From: Bacteroidota bacterium
GTDB taxonomy: Bacteria; Bacteroidota; Bacteroidia; Flavobacteriales; Weeksellaceae
Reading direction: 5' to 3'
Length of the DNA: 25,993 nt
Assembly: GCA_023433225.1 (NCBI GenBank)
Contig: JAEZDQ010000198.1
Location: 1 to 25,993, forward strand
Part shown: positions 1 to 8,359 of the stretch, one piece after another
Layout of the letters: each line of letters starts with the position of its first letter
How positions within the stretch are numbered: the stretch's first letter is position 1
Notes under the pieces: model-generated
The model's database searches: none
What the model saw: the letters and a program-made list of their open reading frames with translations, nothing else
Told to the model about the DNA's origin: nothing
Made by a program: the position numbers and the translations under genes

Positions 1-492
1 GTCAAAGCTTTTAAATTCAATAGTATAGATTATTTACTTAAACCAATAAATGAAATAGATTTAAAACGAGCAATCGATAAATTCAACGAAAAACACACGC
101 CTGTACTTTGGGATGCTTTTCAATTGAAATCGCTTTTAATCAATAATTTTGAAAATAAGTACCGTGAACGGTTTTTGGTTCAAATCGGAAGCAATTTAAA
201 AACCATCGAAACTGAAAACATCAGTTGTTTTAGTTCTAAAAATAAAGGGACATACCTCTGCCACGAAAACCGCGAATATCCGATTGACCAAACCCTGACC
301 GAACTGGAAAACCAACTGAACCCCAAAGATTTTTTCCGCATCAGCCGCAATGCCATCGTCCATTTGAAATTCATTGAAAACATCAGTACCCATTCAGGAA
401 ACCGTTTCCAGCTTTTTATGAAAAACCGGAAGGAAGATTTTATTGTGAGCCGTGAGCGCGTCAACGCTTTTCGTCAGTGGTTGGAAAGATAA
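1..492 (+). CDS. LytTR-family response regulator, 5'-truncated by the window edge
   Basis: The frame is open from base 1 to the TAA at 490-492, so the true start lies outside the window. The first residues include YLLKPI, the end of a receiver domain: the conserved Lys-Pro pair that follows the phospho-acceptor site in CheY-like domains. A linker follows, then a LytTR DNA-binding domain over roughly residues 60-163, with the typical FFRISRNAIVHLKFI core. LytTR regulators of this layout normally act with a membrane histidine kinase of the LytS/YpdA type, often encoded next door; here the partner would lie outside the window. An internal TTG at 124 is only a chance in-frame codon within the linker, not the start. 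The phosphorylated Asp cannot be seen. Confidence 0.9.
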   Translation, partial: VKAFKFNSIDYLLKPINEIDLKRAIDKFNEKHTPVLWDAFQLKSLLINNFENKYRERFLVQIGSNLKTIETENISCFSSKNKGTYLCHENREYPIDQTLTELENQLNPKDFFRISRNAIVHLKFIENISTHSGNRFQLFMKNRKEDFIVSRERVNAFRQWLER

Positions 493-502
493 GCTTCAAA
501 CC

Positions 503-1486
503 TCATGGTTTCCTTTTGGCATTGAGCCATAGCATTCCTGCTGCCACCGCCAAGCCGGCCAACATAAAATTCCGTGTTTTTTTGGTGGGAACCGGCAACA
601 TGGTTTCACCATAAATTTGCATCGGACCTTGTGAAGGAATCAAAATATTACCGTCGTTTCCCGCTCGGGTTTCTTTCATCATCAGGCTCATGGCGGCGGC
701 TCCGGCCATTCCAAACAAAGAAGGGCATAAGCGGTAAACCTTTACCAGTGGCCAGGCCGATAAGTTGGGATAAACATTTTTTCTCGGATTTTTGGCGGTT
801 TTGACCATCGCCTCGGCAAGAACTTTCGGATCCGATGCAATCGGTGGAATCTTAAAATCCAATCCGGAATATTTAGAAGAGTGCATATTGCCCGTTGAGC
901 GTTGTAGTCCTGGATAAAGCGAACAAACGTGGATGTTTGGTTCATTGGAGACTTCTGCCTGTAAACCTTCGGACATTCCACGGATGCCGAATTTCGAGGC
1001 CGAATAAGCTGCGCTGAACGGAGCCGGTATAAATCCGCCGATTGAAATATTATTAATCAATATTCCCTTTTTTTGCTTTTTGAAAATCGGCATAGCTACA
1101 CGCGCACCATAGAGGTATCCCAAAAGATTTGTTTTCACCAATTGATCCATGATTTCGAGCGGGATGTCTTCGAATTTCCCGCTGGCCATGACACCCGCAT
1201 TGTTGACCCAGACATCGATTCCGCCATTGAGTTGGAGTGCTTCCTCAGCGAGGTTTTGGACTTGTTCTGCATCAGAAACATCAGTAGGAACAGTGATTGC
1301 GATGGCACCCAGATTCCTGCAAATGAAAGCGGTTTCTTCCAGTGCTTCTTTGCCACGTGCGGCCAAAACAAGGTTGCATCCTTCTTTGGCAAATGCTTCC
1401 GCGGCCGCTCTTCCTATTCCGCTGGAAGCACCGGTGATGACCACTGTTTTTCCTCTTAAACTGCTAAAGTCATTGTGATTTTTCAT
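503..1486 (-). CDS. Short-chain dehydrogenase/reductase with C-terminal membrane anchor
   Basis: Classical SDR features are present, numbered from the ATG at 1486: the NAD(P)-binding TGASSGIG at 18-25, NNAG at 95-98, and a catalytic Asn120/Ser148/Tyr161/Lys165 set (YSASK). The protein is longer than a bare SDR (about 327 residues). The extra C-terminal part ends in a hydrophobic stretch (LAGLAVAAGMLWL) followed by basic residues, which looks like a tail anchor in the inner membrane. The substrate cannot be told. An in-frame ATG at 1516 would add 10 residues; I prefer 1486 because it places the Rossmann motif at the usual distance. The gene runs in the same direction as the M28 peptidase upstream, with a gap of about 100 bases. 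It converges with the LytTR regulator. Confidence 0.88.
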   Translation of the reverse strand: MKNHNDFSSLRGKTVVITGASSGIGRAAAEAFAKEGCNLVLAARGKEALEETAFICRNLGAIAITVPTDVSDAEQVQNLAEEALQLNGGIDVWVNNAGVMASGKFEDIPLEIMDQLVKTNLLGYLYGARVAMPIFKKQKKGILINNISIGGFIPAPFSAAYSASKFGIRGMSEGLQAEVSNEPNIHVCSLYPGLQRSTGNMHSSKYSGLDFKIPPIASDPKVLAEAMVKTAKNPRKNVYPNLSAWPLVKVYRLCPSLFGMAGAAAMSLMMKETRAGNDGNILIPSQGPMQIYGETMLPVPTKKTRNFMLAGLAVAAGMLWLNAKRKP

Positions 1487-1584
1487 ACTGTACGATTTTT
1501 GATTGGAAAATTCCATCCATCAAAACCCAAAGAATATACCATCCTTTGTTTTTTTTAATTAAATCCTTACAGTTTTGAAATAAT

Positions 1585-2613
1585 TTAACGTGAAGGCTCC
1601 ACCTTGTCCACAACCGGTTTGTTTTCCGCATTAGCAAGTTCCCAAGCGGTCGCAAAAATCAATTGGGCACGTTTGGCCAATATTTTATAATCGATTTTAT
1701 CGGGCGTATCGGTCGGACGGTGGTAATCTTCATGGACACCGTTGAAATAAAATATCACCGGCACATTGTTTTTGGCAAAATTATAATGGTCGGAACGGTA
1801 ATAAAAACGGTTCGGGTCGTCGGGCGCATTGTAGGTATAATCCAATTCAAGCCGGATGTGCTTTTGATTGACCGATTCCGAAAGGTTGTGCAAATCGGTG
1901 CTGAGTTTATCGGAACCGATTAAATAAACGTAATCCGGATTTTCAAAATGGGCTTCATCAACCCGTCCAATCATATCTATATTGAGGTTTGCGATGGTGT
2001 TTTCCAATGGAAAAACCGGTTGGATGTCAGTATAAAACTTGGAGCCTAACAAACCGATTTCTTCGGCCGTTACATGGAGAAATAAAATAGAACGTTTGGG
2101 TTTAAAGCCATCTTTAATGGCCAATTGAAAGGCTTCGGCAATTTCCAAGATGGCAACGTTGCCGGAACCATCATCATCGGCACCGTTGTAAATTTCACCG
2201 TTTTCCATGCCTACATGGTCATAATGGGCAGAAATGACGATGATTTCTTCCGGCTTCTCAGTTCCCGGAATAAAAGCCAATACATTTTCCGTATCTTTTG
2301 TAATCCTTGGATAAGTCCCGGCCGGAATATGTTGGAAATAATTTTGGACAAATTCGCTTTCGGGAGAAGCGATGCCTTGTTTTTGGTAGAAATTCCGCAG
2401 GTATTCAGCGCCTTTTTTTTGTCCCGGCTCTCCGGTGTCCCGTCCTTCGAATTCATCCGATGCGAAAATGTATAGATGTTTGCTGAGTTCATCCGGTTTT
2501 ATGGATTGGATGTATTTGGGAAGTGACTTTTCGTAATCAGATGCAGTCAGGGTTTTTGGCGCGGAACATTGGATGTTCAGGGCGAGGACGGACAACAAAA
2601 ACAGGTATCTCAT
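1585..2613 (-). CDS. M28-family zinc metallopeptidase, lipoprotein
   Basis: The protein has about 342 residues. It starts with a lipoprotein signal peptide, MRYLFLLSVLALNIQC, where Cys16 is the predicted lipidated residue. The M28 di-zinc fold follows, with ligand candidates His130 (SAHYDHVG), Asp146 (NGADDDGSG), the Glu184-Glu185 pair (TAEEIGLLGS), the Asp in IDMIGR and the His in YRSDHYNF. All expected catalytic positions are present. The FASDEFEGRDTG motif near the N-terminus is common in Bacteroidota M28 peptidases. It probably acts as an aminopeptidase in the periplasm or at the outer membrane. The start at 2613 is chosen over an in-frame ATG at 2661 because it begins the signal peptide. 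A TATTTTTG -7-like element at 2642-2649 would also lie inside the longer version. Confidence 0.93.
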   Translation of the reverse strand: MRYLFLLSVLALNIQCSAPKTLTASDYEKSLPKYIQSIKPDELSKHLYIFASDEFEGRDTGEPGQKKGAEYLRNFYQKQGIASPESEFVQNYFQHIPAGTYPRITKDTENVLAFIPGTEKPEEIIVISAHYDHVGMENGEIYNGADDDGSGNVAILEIAEAFQLAIKDGFKPKRSILFLHVTAEEIGLLGSKFYTDIQPVFPLENTIANLNIDMIGRVDEAHFENPDYVYLIGSDKLSTDLHNLSESVNQKHIRLELDYTYNAPDDPNRFYYRSDHYNFAKNNVPVIFYFNGVHEDYHRPTDTPDKIDYKILAKRAQLIFATAWELANAENKPVVDKVEPSR

Positions 2614-2641
2614 ATTTGAAAAGATATTGGAATGAACCACC

Positions 2642-2649
2642 CAAAAATA
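2642..2649 (-). promoter_or_regulatory. Putative -7 promoter element of the M28 peptidase gene
   Basis: On the minus strand the bases read TATTTTTG, matching the Bacteroidetes -7 pattern TANNTTTG. The element lies about 29 bases before the ATG at 2613. No good TTTG was found at the -33 position, so support is partial. Confidence 0.35.
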
Positions 2650-2664
2650 CTTAAAATACACAGA

Positions 2665-2694
2665 TAAAAAAATCCTTCTTTTTGAAGAAGGATT
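2665..2694 (-). terminator. Rho-independent terminator after the small lipoprotein gene
   Basis: Bases 2671-2680 (AATCCTTCTT) and 2685-2694 (AAGAAGGATT) form a perfect 10-bp stem with a 4-base loop. On the minus strand the stem is followed by a run of seven or eight T. It lies 28 bases past the stop of the lipoprotein gene that starts at 3123, so it should separate that gene from the M28 peptidase. Confidence 0.8.
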
Positions 2695-2721
2695 GCAGAT
2701 TTATTTTTCTGTGAAAGGAAT

Positions 2722-3123
2722 TTATTCTTGCGCAGCTTTGGCCACTTCGGCTGCCCATGCTCTGAATTTTTCTTTTTCTTCTGTTGGTTGGGATTGGAGG
2801 ACTTCCTGTTGTTTTTGGTGGTAAGAAACCTGTTGTTTCAACAATTCCTCTAATCTTGCCTGATCGCCTTTTTCTTCGGCAACCCGGAATTCATTGTAAT
2901 ATTTTGCCAGCTCATTGGCATAAGCCTGAACATCAGGGTCGCTGAATTTCGGGATTTCCGATTCGGTAATTTGGGGATCATTTGGTTCATTCAATTCTCC
3001 TGAATTGTGATCCATTTCGGATTGGGTGTTTTCTACCGTGGAATCGTTCGGTATTTCTTCTTTTTTACAGGATGAAAGACTTATAAGGCCAATTGATGCA
3101 CAGATTAGTATTGCTTTTTTCAT
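2722..3123 (-). CDS. Small hypothetical lipoprotein with a charged helical C-terminus
   Basis: The protein has 133 residues. It starts with a clear lipoprotein signal peptide ending in SLSSC, with Cys19 as the predicted lipidated residue, followed by KKEE. Next comes a low-complexity acidic linker (about residues 22-58) rich in Asn, Glu, Ser and Pro. The C-terminal half (about 60-133) is rich in Glu, Gln, Lys and Ala and looks like one or two long amphipathic helices, possibly a coiled coil. I recognise no family. It has its own strong downstream terminator, and a TAATTTTG -7-like element lies at 3147-3154 on the minus strand, so it may be a single-gene unit. It is probably periplasmic, anchored to a membrane. 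Confidence 0.8.
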   Translation of the reverse strand: MKKAILICASIGLISLSSCKKEEIPNDSTVENTQSEMDHNSGELNEPNDPQITESEIPKFSDPDVQAYANELAKYYNEFRVAEEKGDQARLEELLKQQVSYHQKQQEVLQSQPTEEKEKFRAWAAEVAKAAQE

Positions 3124-3191
3124 TTTATTTTCAAATTAATTAAACCCAAAATTAATCAATTAAAGAGGAAAACCCTAAGCTTTCATAGTTT

Positions 3192-4967
3192 TTATTCGCT
3201 TGCCTGAAACTGGACTTCATAAAGATTGTGGTAATAACCGCCTTTTTCCAACAATTCGGTGTGGGTTCCGCGCTCCACGATCTTCCCGTCATCCATCACC
3301 AAAATCTGGTCGGCTTTTTGGATGGTTGCCAAACGATGCGCGATGATAATGGAAGTGCGGCCTTCGGTCAGCCTTTCGGTCGCGTTCTGAATCAAGGTTT
3401 CGGATTCTGTATCGATGGAAGAAGTAGCTTCGTCCAGCACCAATATTTCCGGATTGTAAACGTAAGCGCGCAGAAAAGAAATCAATTGCCTTTGACCTAC
3501 CGAAAGGCTTCCGCCACGTTCGTTTACTTCGGAGTGGTAACCTTTTGGCAAAGACATGATGAATTCATGGATGCCGATTTCTTTGGCTGCTTGTTGGACT
3601 TCTTCGACAGATATGTGGGTATTCCCTAAAATAATATTTTCATAAATCGTTGAATTGAATAAAAACACATCTTGCAAAACCACCGCAATATGGCTTCTGA
3701 GATTACTCAATTCCAAGGAGTAAATGCTTTTTCCGTCGATGAGGATATCACCCGAATCAATGTCATAAAATCGGCTCAATAAATTAATAATCGTCGATTT
3801 TCCCGCACCGGTTGCGCCAACTATGGCGATGGTCTGTCCCGGATCCGAATGAAAGGAAATCCCTTTTAATACTAAATTTTCGGGAATATAAGAAAAATGT
3901 ACATCCTTGAAATCAATTTCCCCTTTTACTTGGGTGAGCGTTTCCTTTCCTTTATTGGGCAGGGATTGGTCATCGTCCAGAATTTTAAATACCCGGTCGG
4001 CACCGATTAATCCGCGTTGAATGGCATTGAAACGATCCGCGATTTGCCGCATGGGTTGGGTGAGCATACCGATGTAGGTGATGTAGGCAAAAATTTCACC
4101 CACGCTGACATCCCCTTCTACAGCGGCACGCAGGCCTCCAAACCAAAGAATCAATCCGATGGCGAGTGCCGAAATGATGTCCACAACTGGGAATAAAAGC
4201 GCAAAATAAACATTGGTTTTCAAAAATGCTGTACGCAATTCCTTATTGATGACTTTGAATTTTTCGAACTCAGTCGCTTGGCGGTTGAAGAGTTGAACGA
4301 TGTTCATCCCCGTCAGTCTTTCTTGGACAAAAGTATTGAGCTTGGCGGTCAAAGTCCTTTCTGCCATATAAACTTTTTTCAATACGCGTTGGAACAAATT
4401 GGTGATGACGACCATCAAAGGAAGTATCAAAATAACGATGGTGGCCAATGACCAGTTCATATAATACATTATGCTGATCATGAATACAACACGCAGGGCA
4501 TCGACCATTAAAACCAAGATGCCGTTGTTGAAAATTTCCGCGATGGTCTCAATGTCCGAAACGGAACGCGTGACCAAAACACCATTGGGCGTTCGGTCAA
4601 AATAGCCCAACCGGAATTTGATGATGTGTTTGAAAAGCCTCACCCTCAAATAGCGAATGACTCGTTGTGCCACTTTATTGGCCAGAAAAATCACGAAGAA
4701 TTGCAGTGTGACTTCAAAGATTAAAATTCCGAATAGGATGAATAAAAACCGGGTCAATCCCGGTAAATCAGGTAGAACCGGTTGGTTGTTTTCATCGTAA
4801 ATCAAGATATAATTATCAATGGAAGTTCCGATTAAAAGCGGTCGGATGGAAGATGCAGCCGCGCTCAGCAGCGCAATCACCACCACAGCCGTGAACAAAC
4901 CGCGGTAACTCATCCCGATTTTCACAACCCTCTTTAACCCCGAATAATCGAATTTGGATTCACTCAT
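3192..4967 (-). CDS. ABC exporter, fused permease and ATPase (MsbA/MdlB-like)
   Basis: The 591-residue half-transporter has an N-terminal six-helix exporter domain (about residues 20-320) and a C-terminal nucleotide-binding domain. That domain shows Walker A GATGAGKST (about 382-390), a Q-loop in VLQDVFLF, the signature LSVGQRQ (about 485-491), Walker B ILVLDEATSS (about 505-514) and the H-loop His in IIAHRL. All ATPase motifs are intact, so it is probably an active homodimeric or heterodimeric exporter. The substrate (lipid, peptide or drug) cannot be told. The start at 4967 (MSESKF) is chosen over an ATG at 5060, which would run deep into truA. With 4967 the ATG overlaps the truA stop as ATGAGTGA, a typical translational coupling layout. 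Confidence 0.95.
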   Translation of the reverse strand: MSESKFDYSGLKRVVKIGMSYRGLFTAVVVIALLSAAASSIRPLLIGTSIDNYILIYDENNQPVLPDLPGLTRFLFILFGILIFEVTLQFFVIFLANKVAQRVIRYLRVRLFKHIIKFRLGYFDRTPNGVLVTRSVSDIETIAEIFNNGILVLMVDALRVVFMISIMYYMNWSLATIVILILPLMVVITNLFQRVLKKVYMAERTLTAKLNTFVQERLTGMNIVQLFNRQATEFEKFKVINKELRTAFLKTNVYFALLFPVVDIISALAIGLILWFGGLRAAVEGDVSVGEIFAYITYIGMLTQPMRQIADRFNAIQRGLIGADRVFKILDDDQSLPNKGKETLTQVKGEIDFKDVHFSYIPENLVLKGISFHSDPGQTIAIVGATGAGKSTIINLLSRFYDIDSGDILIDGKSIYSLELSNLRSHIAVVLQDVFLFNSTIYENIILGNTHISVEEVQQAAKEIGIHEFIMSLPKGYHSEVNERGGSLSVGQRQLISFLRAYVYNPEILVLDEATSSIDTESETLIQNATERLTEGRTSIIIAHRLATIQKADQILVMDDGKIVERGTHTELLEKGGYYHNLYEVQFQASE

Positions 4968-5727
4968 TGAAGAACAAAGTTTTCGGATAAACCACTTCTG
5001 CCAGAAAAAGACCTTGGGCGGGAGCGGAACCACTTGCAAAGCTACGGTCTTTTTGGGCAATGATATTGTTAAATTCAGTCAAATCGATTTTCCCTTTTCC
5101 TACATCGACAAGTGTTCCTACAATGGATCGTACCATATTTCTCAGGAAGCGGTCAGCTGTGATACTAAATTTTAGTTGGTTCGCATTTTGCTCCCATTGT
5201 GCCAATTTCACTTCACAGATATGGGTCTTTACATCGGTATGCAATTTGGCGAAACTGCTGAAATCTTGTTTTCCCAAAAGGCTGCGAGCGGCTTCATTCA
5301 TTTTCCTTACGTCAAGTTCTTGGTGGATTTGCCAAGTGGAACCAAAGTTAAAAGGATTTTTCCCAATTTGGATAAAATAATGATAAGTCCTCTCCAGCGC
5401 ATCAAACCTGGCGTGTGCTTCGGGTTTAACGGGATGGATTTTAAGAACCACAATGTCTTTAGGTAAAAAGGAATTCAATCGGTGAATCAAATCCTCAGGT
5501 AAATTTTCATCGCAATCAAAATGGGCAAACATTTGCCGGGCATGTACGCCGGAATCGGTGCGTCCCGCTCCGGTCAAGGCAATGTTTCTTCTTAGAATCG
5601 TGGACAAAGCATTTTCCAGTACTTCCTGAACACTGATTTGTTCAGGTTGTTTTTGCCAGCCAAAATAGTTTTGGCCATTGTATGCAAATTCCAAAAAGTA
5701 ATGCAATGCTTTGAATTTAACGTCCAA
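4960..5727 (-). CDS. truA: tRNA pseudouridine(38-40) synthase TruA
   Basis: The enzyme isomerises uridines 38-40 of the tRNA anticodon arm. The hallmark GAGRTDSGVHA contains the catalytic Asp (residue 58 counted from 5727). The N-terminal YFLEFAYNG...YFGWQ and the C-terminal FLRNMVRSIVGTL and GSAPAQGLFL motifs are those of TruA. There is no ATG in a suitable place. The longest version starts at a TTG at 5727; a second TTG at 5706 gives a protein starting right before HYFLEFAYNG, which matches many family members better. A TAATTTTG -7-like element at 5725-5732 overlaps the first TTG, so 5706 is perhaps the real start. The gene is followed by the ABC exporter with an 8-base overlap, so the two are probably co-transcribed. 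Confidence 0.95.
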   Translation of the reverse strand: MDVKFKALHYFLEFAYNGQNYFGWQKQPEQISVQEVLENALSTILRRNIALTGAGRTDSGVHARQMFAHFDCDENLPEDLIHRLNSFLPKDIVVLKIHPVKPEAHARFDALERTYHYFIQIGKNPFNFGSTWQIHQELDVRKMNEAARSLLGKQDFSSFAKLHTDVKTHICEVKLAQWEQNANQLKFSITADRFLRNMVRSIVGTLVDVGKGKIDLTEFNNIIAQKDRSFASGSAPAQGLFLAEVVYPKTLFFNE

Positions 5728-5732
5728 AATTA
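5725..5732 (-). promoter_or_regulatory. Putative -7 promoter element of truA
   Basis: The minus strand reads TAATTTTG, a full match to TANNTTTG. A transcript starting 5-7 bases downstream would exclude the TTG at 5727 and leave a leader of about 12 bases before the TTG at 5706. No convincing -33 TTTG is seen. Confidence 0.35.
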
Positions 5733-5760
5733 CAAATAAATCTTGTGGTATAATTTCTGC

Positions 5761-6879
5761 ATGAAAAGGAACATGAAAATTTTTGGCATTGGTTTAATCA
5801 TTTCCTTTTCTCTTTTAGGCTGTAAACAAATTCAACATGCGGCTGATTCCATCTTGAAACCGTCGGCAAGGGAAATTTATGCACGGGACTTTAAAACCAA
5901 TCCAAAATTCGACGTCTGGGAAAATGTATTTAAACAGGCACAAGAAGATAGTTTAAGCATTCCGCATCCTTTTGTTTTGGAAGGGCGGTTCCATCCTGAA
6001 AATCTTTTTGCATACAGTTATGATTTGGAATTGGAGAAAGGGGACAGGCTGCATGTGGATTTGGTTTTGCCTGCCGATAGTTCTAAAGTATTTGTGGATA
6101 TTTTCCAAAAATCCAATGGAGGAAGTTTGAAACATTTAAAAAGCGGAGACATAGAACCGGGCTTAAGTTTAGGAATTGAAGAAACAGGAGCTTACAAAAT
6201 CATTGTACAACCTGAACTTTTTGCTGATTTTCCGTTTACCATTCTGATTTATACCCAACCCGTTTATGGTTTTCCCGTTGCAGGAGCAGGAAACGGGAAC
6301 ATTCAAAGTTTCTGGGGTGCTCACCGTGACGGGGGCAACCGCTCGCATGAAGGGGTGGATGTCTTTGCAGCCCGGGGGACGCCGGTCATCGCTTCTGCGG
6401 AAGGAAGGATTGGTTTTACAGGCGAACGTGGATTAGGCGGGAAACAGGTTTGGCTTCGGGATGGCTTGTTTGGAAATTCATTGTATTATGCGCACTTGGA
6501 CAGCGTTGCGGTTTCTTCCGGTCAAAAAGTCCAACCCGGTGATACGTTGGGATTTGTAGGGAATACGGGGAATGCAAAAAATACACCGCCCCATCTTCAT
6601 TTCGGAATTTACCAAGGATACGGCGGCGCGGTAGATCCTTTGCCGTTCATTCGGGAACGGCAGGTACCCGAAGCGGATAGCGGGTTTGACAAACAAATTG
6701 CGATCATACTTAGAAACGGAAGTGAACTCCGATTGGGACCCTCGACCAAGAATCGTCAAATAGCATCCTTATCCAAAAACGATTCGGTATTTGTTTTGGG
6801 CAAGGCGGATAAATGGTATCATGTCGCTGTAAGTGATTCGCTTAAAGGGTTTATGCATGGTTCATTGCTGGGATTTTAG
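5761..6879 (+). CDS. M23-family peptidoglycan endopeptidase, lipoprotein, with SH3-like C-terminus
   Basis: The protein has 372 residues. A lipoprotein signal peptide ends in SFSLLGC (Cys21). A beta-rich region follows (about 60-170). The LytM/M23 domain has the zinc-binding HEGVD (His196, Asp200) and HLH (278-280), both intact, so it is likely an active endopeptidase on peptidoglycan cross-links. The last 60 residues (about 313-372) resemble a bacterial SH3-like domain (ELRLGPSTKN...KWYHVAV), often used for cell-wall binding. Three ATGs are in frame: 5743, 5761 and 5773. I take 5761, but 5773 is also possible because AAAAGGAAC lies just before it. The gene is divergent from truA. It should act in the periplasm from the outer or inner membrane. 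Confidence 0.92.
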   Translation: MKRNMKIFGIGLIISFSLLGCKQIQHAADSILKPSAREIYARDFKTNPKFDVWENVFKQAQEDSLSIPHPFVLEGRFHPENLFAYSYDLELEKGDRLHVDLVLPADSSKVFVDIFQKSNGGSLKHLKSGDIEPGLSLGIEETGAYKIIVQPELFADFPFTILIYTQPVYGFPVAGAGNGNIQSFWGAHRDGGNRSHEGVDVFAARGTPVIASAEGRIGFTGERGLGGKQVWLRDGLFGNSLYYAHLDSVAVSSGQKVQPGDTLGFVGNTGNAKNTPPHLHFGIYQGYGGAVDPLPFIRERQVPEADSGFDKQIAIILRNGSELRLGPSTKNRQIASLSKNDSVFVLGKADKWYHVAVSDSLKGFMHGSLLGF

Positions 6880-6920
6880 AACCACATAAAATAATTGTTT
6901 TCCCAAATCAGGATAAGGGT

Positions 6921-7679
6921 TTAAAAAGGAAACTCCATGAATCCAGCCAAATAAAATCCCACAGCATACGTGATGTAAAGTATGGTATTCATAATGGTTA
7001 ATCGGAGAATCAATCCTGGGTATTTATAAAAATGCCCCATCAAGTGGCCGAAAACGCTACCGTAGAGGTAAAGAAAAAATGCCATGAATATCAATTGAAA
7101 AAATCCGAATTCAAATTCCATATATTTTTTTGAAAATAAAATCATCAGCAAACTCAACAAATGCATGAAAATCCAAATGAAATTGATTTGTGCATTGATA
7201 TAAGTATTCGCCAAGAAATGTTCCCAGAAATTGTATTTCCTTTTTGCGAAAAAAATCCAAGTAACCATACTCGTAAAAGGAATCATCAGAAATATGAAAA
7301 CGCTGAAATAGTTCTCAAAGAAATTCTCGTTTACGGGCATTTCAAATCCCGGTTGGTAAACCTGCATTAGTTTTTCTTTGACCCACATCAGCATTTTAAC
7401 AGCCAATGCACTGGCAGCCGTGAGGATCATCACATAGGCGAACGGGCGGAAATGTTTTACCCTTTTGCCCATGAGGTATTCTTCCACCACTTTTCCCGGG
7501 CGCAGGAAAAGCCCTTTCAAAGTATAAAAAAATCCACGGTCGATATGGAAAACGGAGTGCGGAATGTCATGCAGGAAATAATGTGCGTCGATGCGTTTTT
7601 CCTTCGCATTTTGGCCACAGTCGGGACAGAAATGGCCATCAAAAACAAGTTCACAGTTCAAACACTTTTTGGCTTTCAT
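6921..7679 (-). CDS. DUF3667-family membrane protein with N-terminal zinc ribbon
   Basis: The 252-residue protein starts with a Cys4 zinc-ribbon: Cys6, Cys9, Cys18 and Cys21 (CLNCELVFDGHFCPDC). Next comes the DUF3667 signature region with DAHYFLHDIPHSVFHIDRG and LFLRPGKVVEEYLMGKR. The rest holds about five hydrophobic segments, at roughly residues 80-100, 125-147, 165-182, 190-210 and 222-248. This family is common in Bacteroidota and has no established function. The zinc ribbon would sit on the cytoplasmic side. The gene converges with the M23 peptidase and is divergent from the phosphoesterase at 7761. No clear promoter or terminator was found. Confidence 0.88.
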   Translation of the reverse strand: MKAKKCLNCELVFDGHFCPDCGQNAKEKRIDAHYFLHDIPHSVFHIDRGFFYTLKGLFLRPGKVVEEYLMGKRVKHFRPFAYVMILTAASALAVKMLMWVKEKLMQVYQPGFEMPVNENFFENYFSVFIFLMIPFTSMVTWIFFAKRKYNFWEHFLANTYINAQINFIWIFMHLLSLLMILFSKKYMEFEFGFFQLIFMAFFLYLYGSVFGHLMGHFYKYPGLILRLTIMNTILYITYAVGFYLAGFMEFPF

Positions 7680-7760
7680 TTATTTTCGGAACTTATAAAA
7701 TCCGCATTGCTAAATTTATAAATATAAAATGAATTAGCTTTACAGTTTAAACCAAAAATA

Positions 7761-8276
7761 ATGGCAAAAATCCTCCTGCTTTCAGATACCCACGGCTATT
7801 TAGACGAACGGATTCTGGACTATGCTTCCAAAGCAGATGAAGTCTGGCATGCAGGAGATATTGGGGATTTAACGGTGACAGACGGACTCACCAAAGTCTG
7901 TAAATTGAGAGCTGTTTACGGCAATATTGACAATGCCGGAATCCGTAAAGAATTCCCATTGCACAACCGGTTTGAACTGGAAGGGGTTGATGTTTGGATG
8001 ACGCACATCGGCGGATATCCGGGGAAATACAGTCCCGCCATCCGTGCAGAAATTTATCGCCATCCACCCAAACTCTTTGTCTGTGGCCATTCGCATATTT
8101 TAAAAGTGATGCCCGATAAGAAACTGGAGTTGCTTCACATGAACCCGGGTGCTTGTGGAATTTACGGTTTCCACCAATTGCGTACCATGTTGCGGTTTGA
8201 AATCGACTCAAAGAAAATCGAAAACCTTGAGGTCATCGAACTGGGGAAAAGAGGCGGGTCGATCGGCTCCCGATAG
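7761..8276 (+). CDS. YfcE/MJ0936-type metallophosphoesterase
   Basis: The 171-residue protein is a compact calcineurin-like phosphoesterase. All metal-binding blocks are present: Asp9 and His11 (SDTHG), Asp33 (HAGDIGD), Asn55 (YGNID), His82 (THIGG), and His110/His112 (CGHSH). The family hydrolyses phosphodiesters in vitro using two metal ions, usually with Mn. The physiological substrate is generally unknown. The MNPGACG motif near the C-terminus is typical of YfcE-like members. The protein is cytoplasmic, with no signal peptide or membrane segment. The gene stands alone: the upstream gene is divergent and the next gene starts 83 bases downstream. Confidence 0.93.
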   Translation: MAKILLLSDTHGYLDERILDYASKADEVWHAGDIGDLTVTDGLTKVCKLRAVYGNIDNAGIRKEFPLHNRFELEGVDVWMTHIGGYPGKYSPAIRAEIYRHPPKLFVCGHSHILKVMPDKKLELLHMNPGACGIYGFHQLRTMLRFEIDSKKIENLEVIELGKRGGSIGSR

Positions 8277-8359
8277 ATTGTTTTTGGCGACAAAAATCAG
8301 TCAGAAATCAGTGTGGTTTGACTTTAGTTCCTTAACTTTAAGCTTTAAATTTTTCAACA

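Noticed and set aside
4968..5060. Longer ABC exporter start at 5060
   Set aside because: It would add 31 residues read out of frame from the truA 3' end; the ATG at 4967 matches the exporter N-terminus and gives a normal 8-base overlap.
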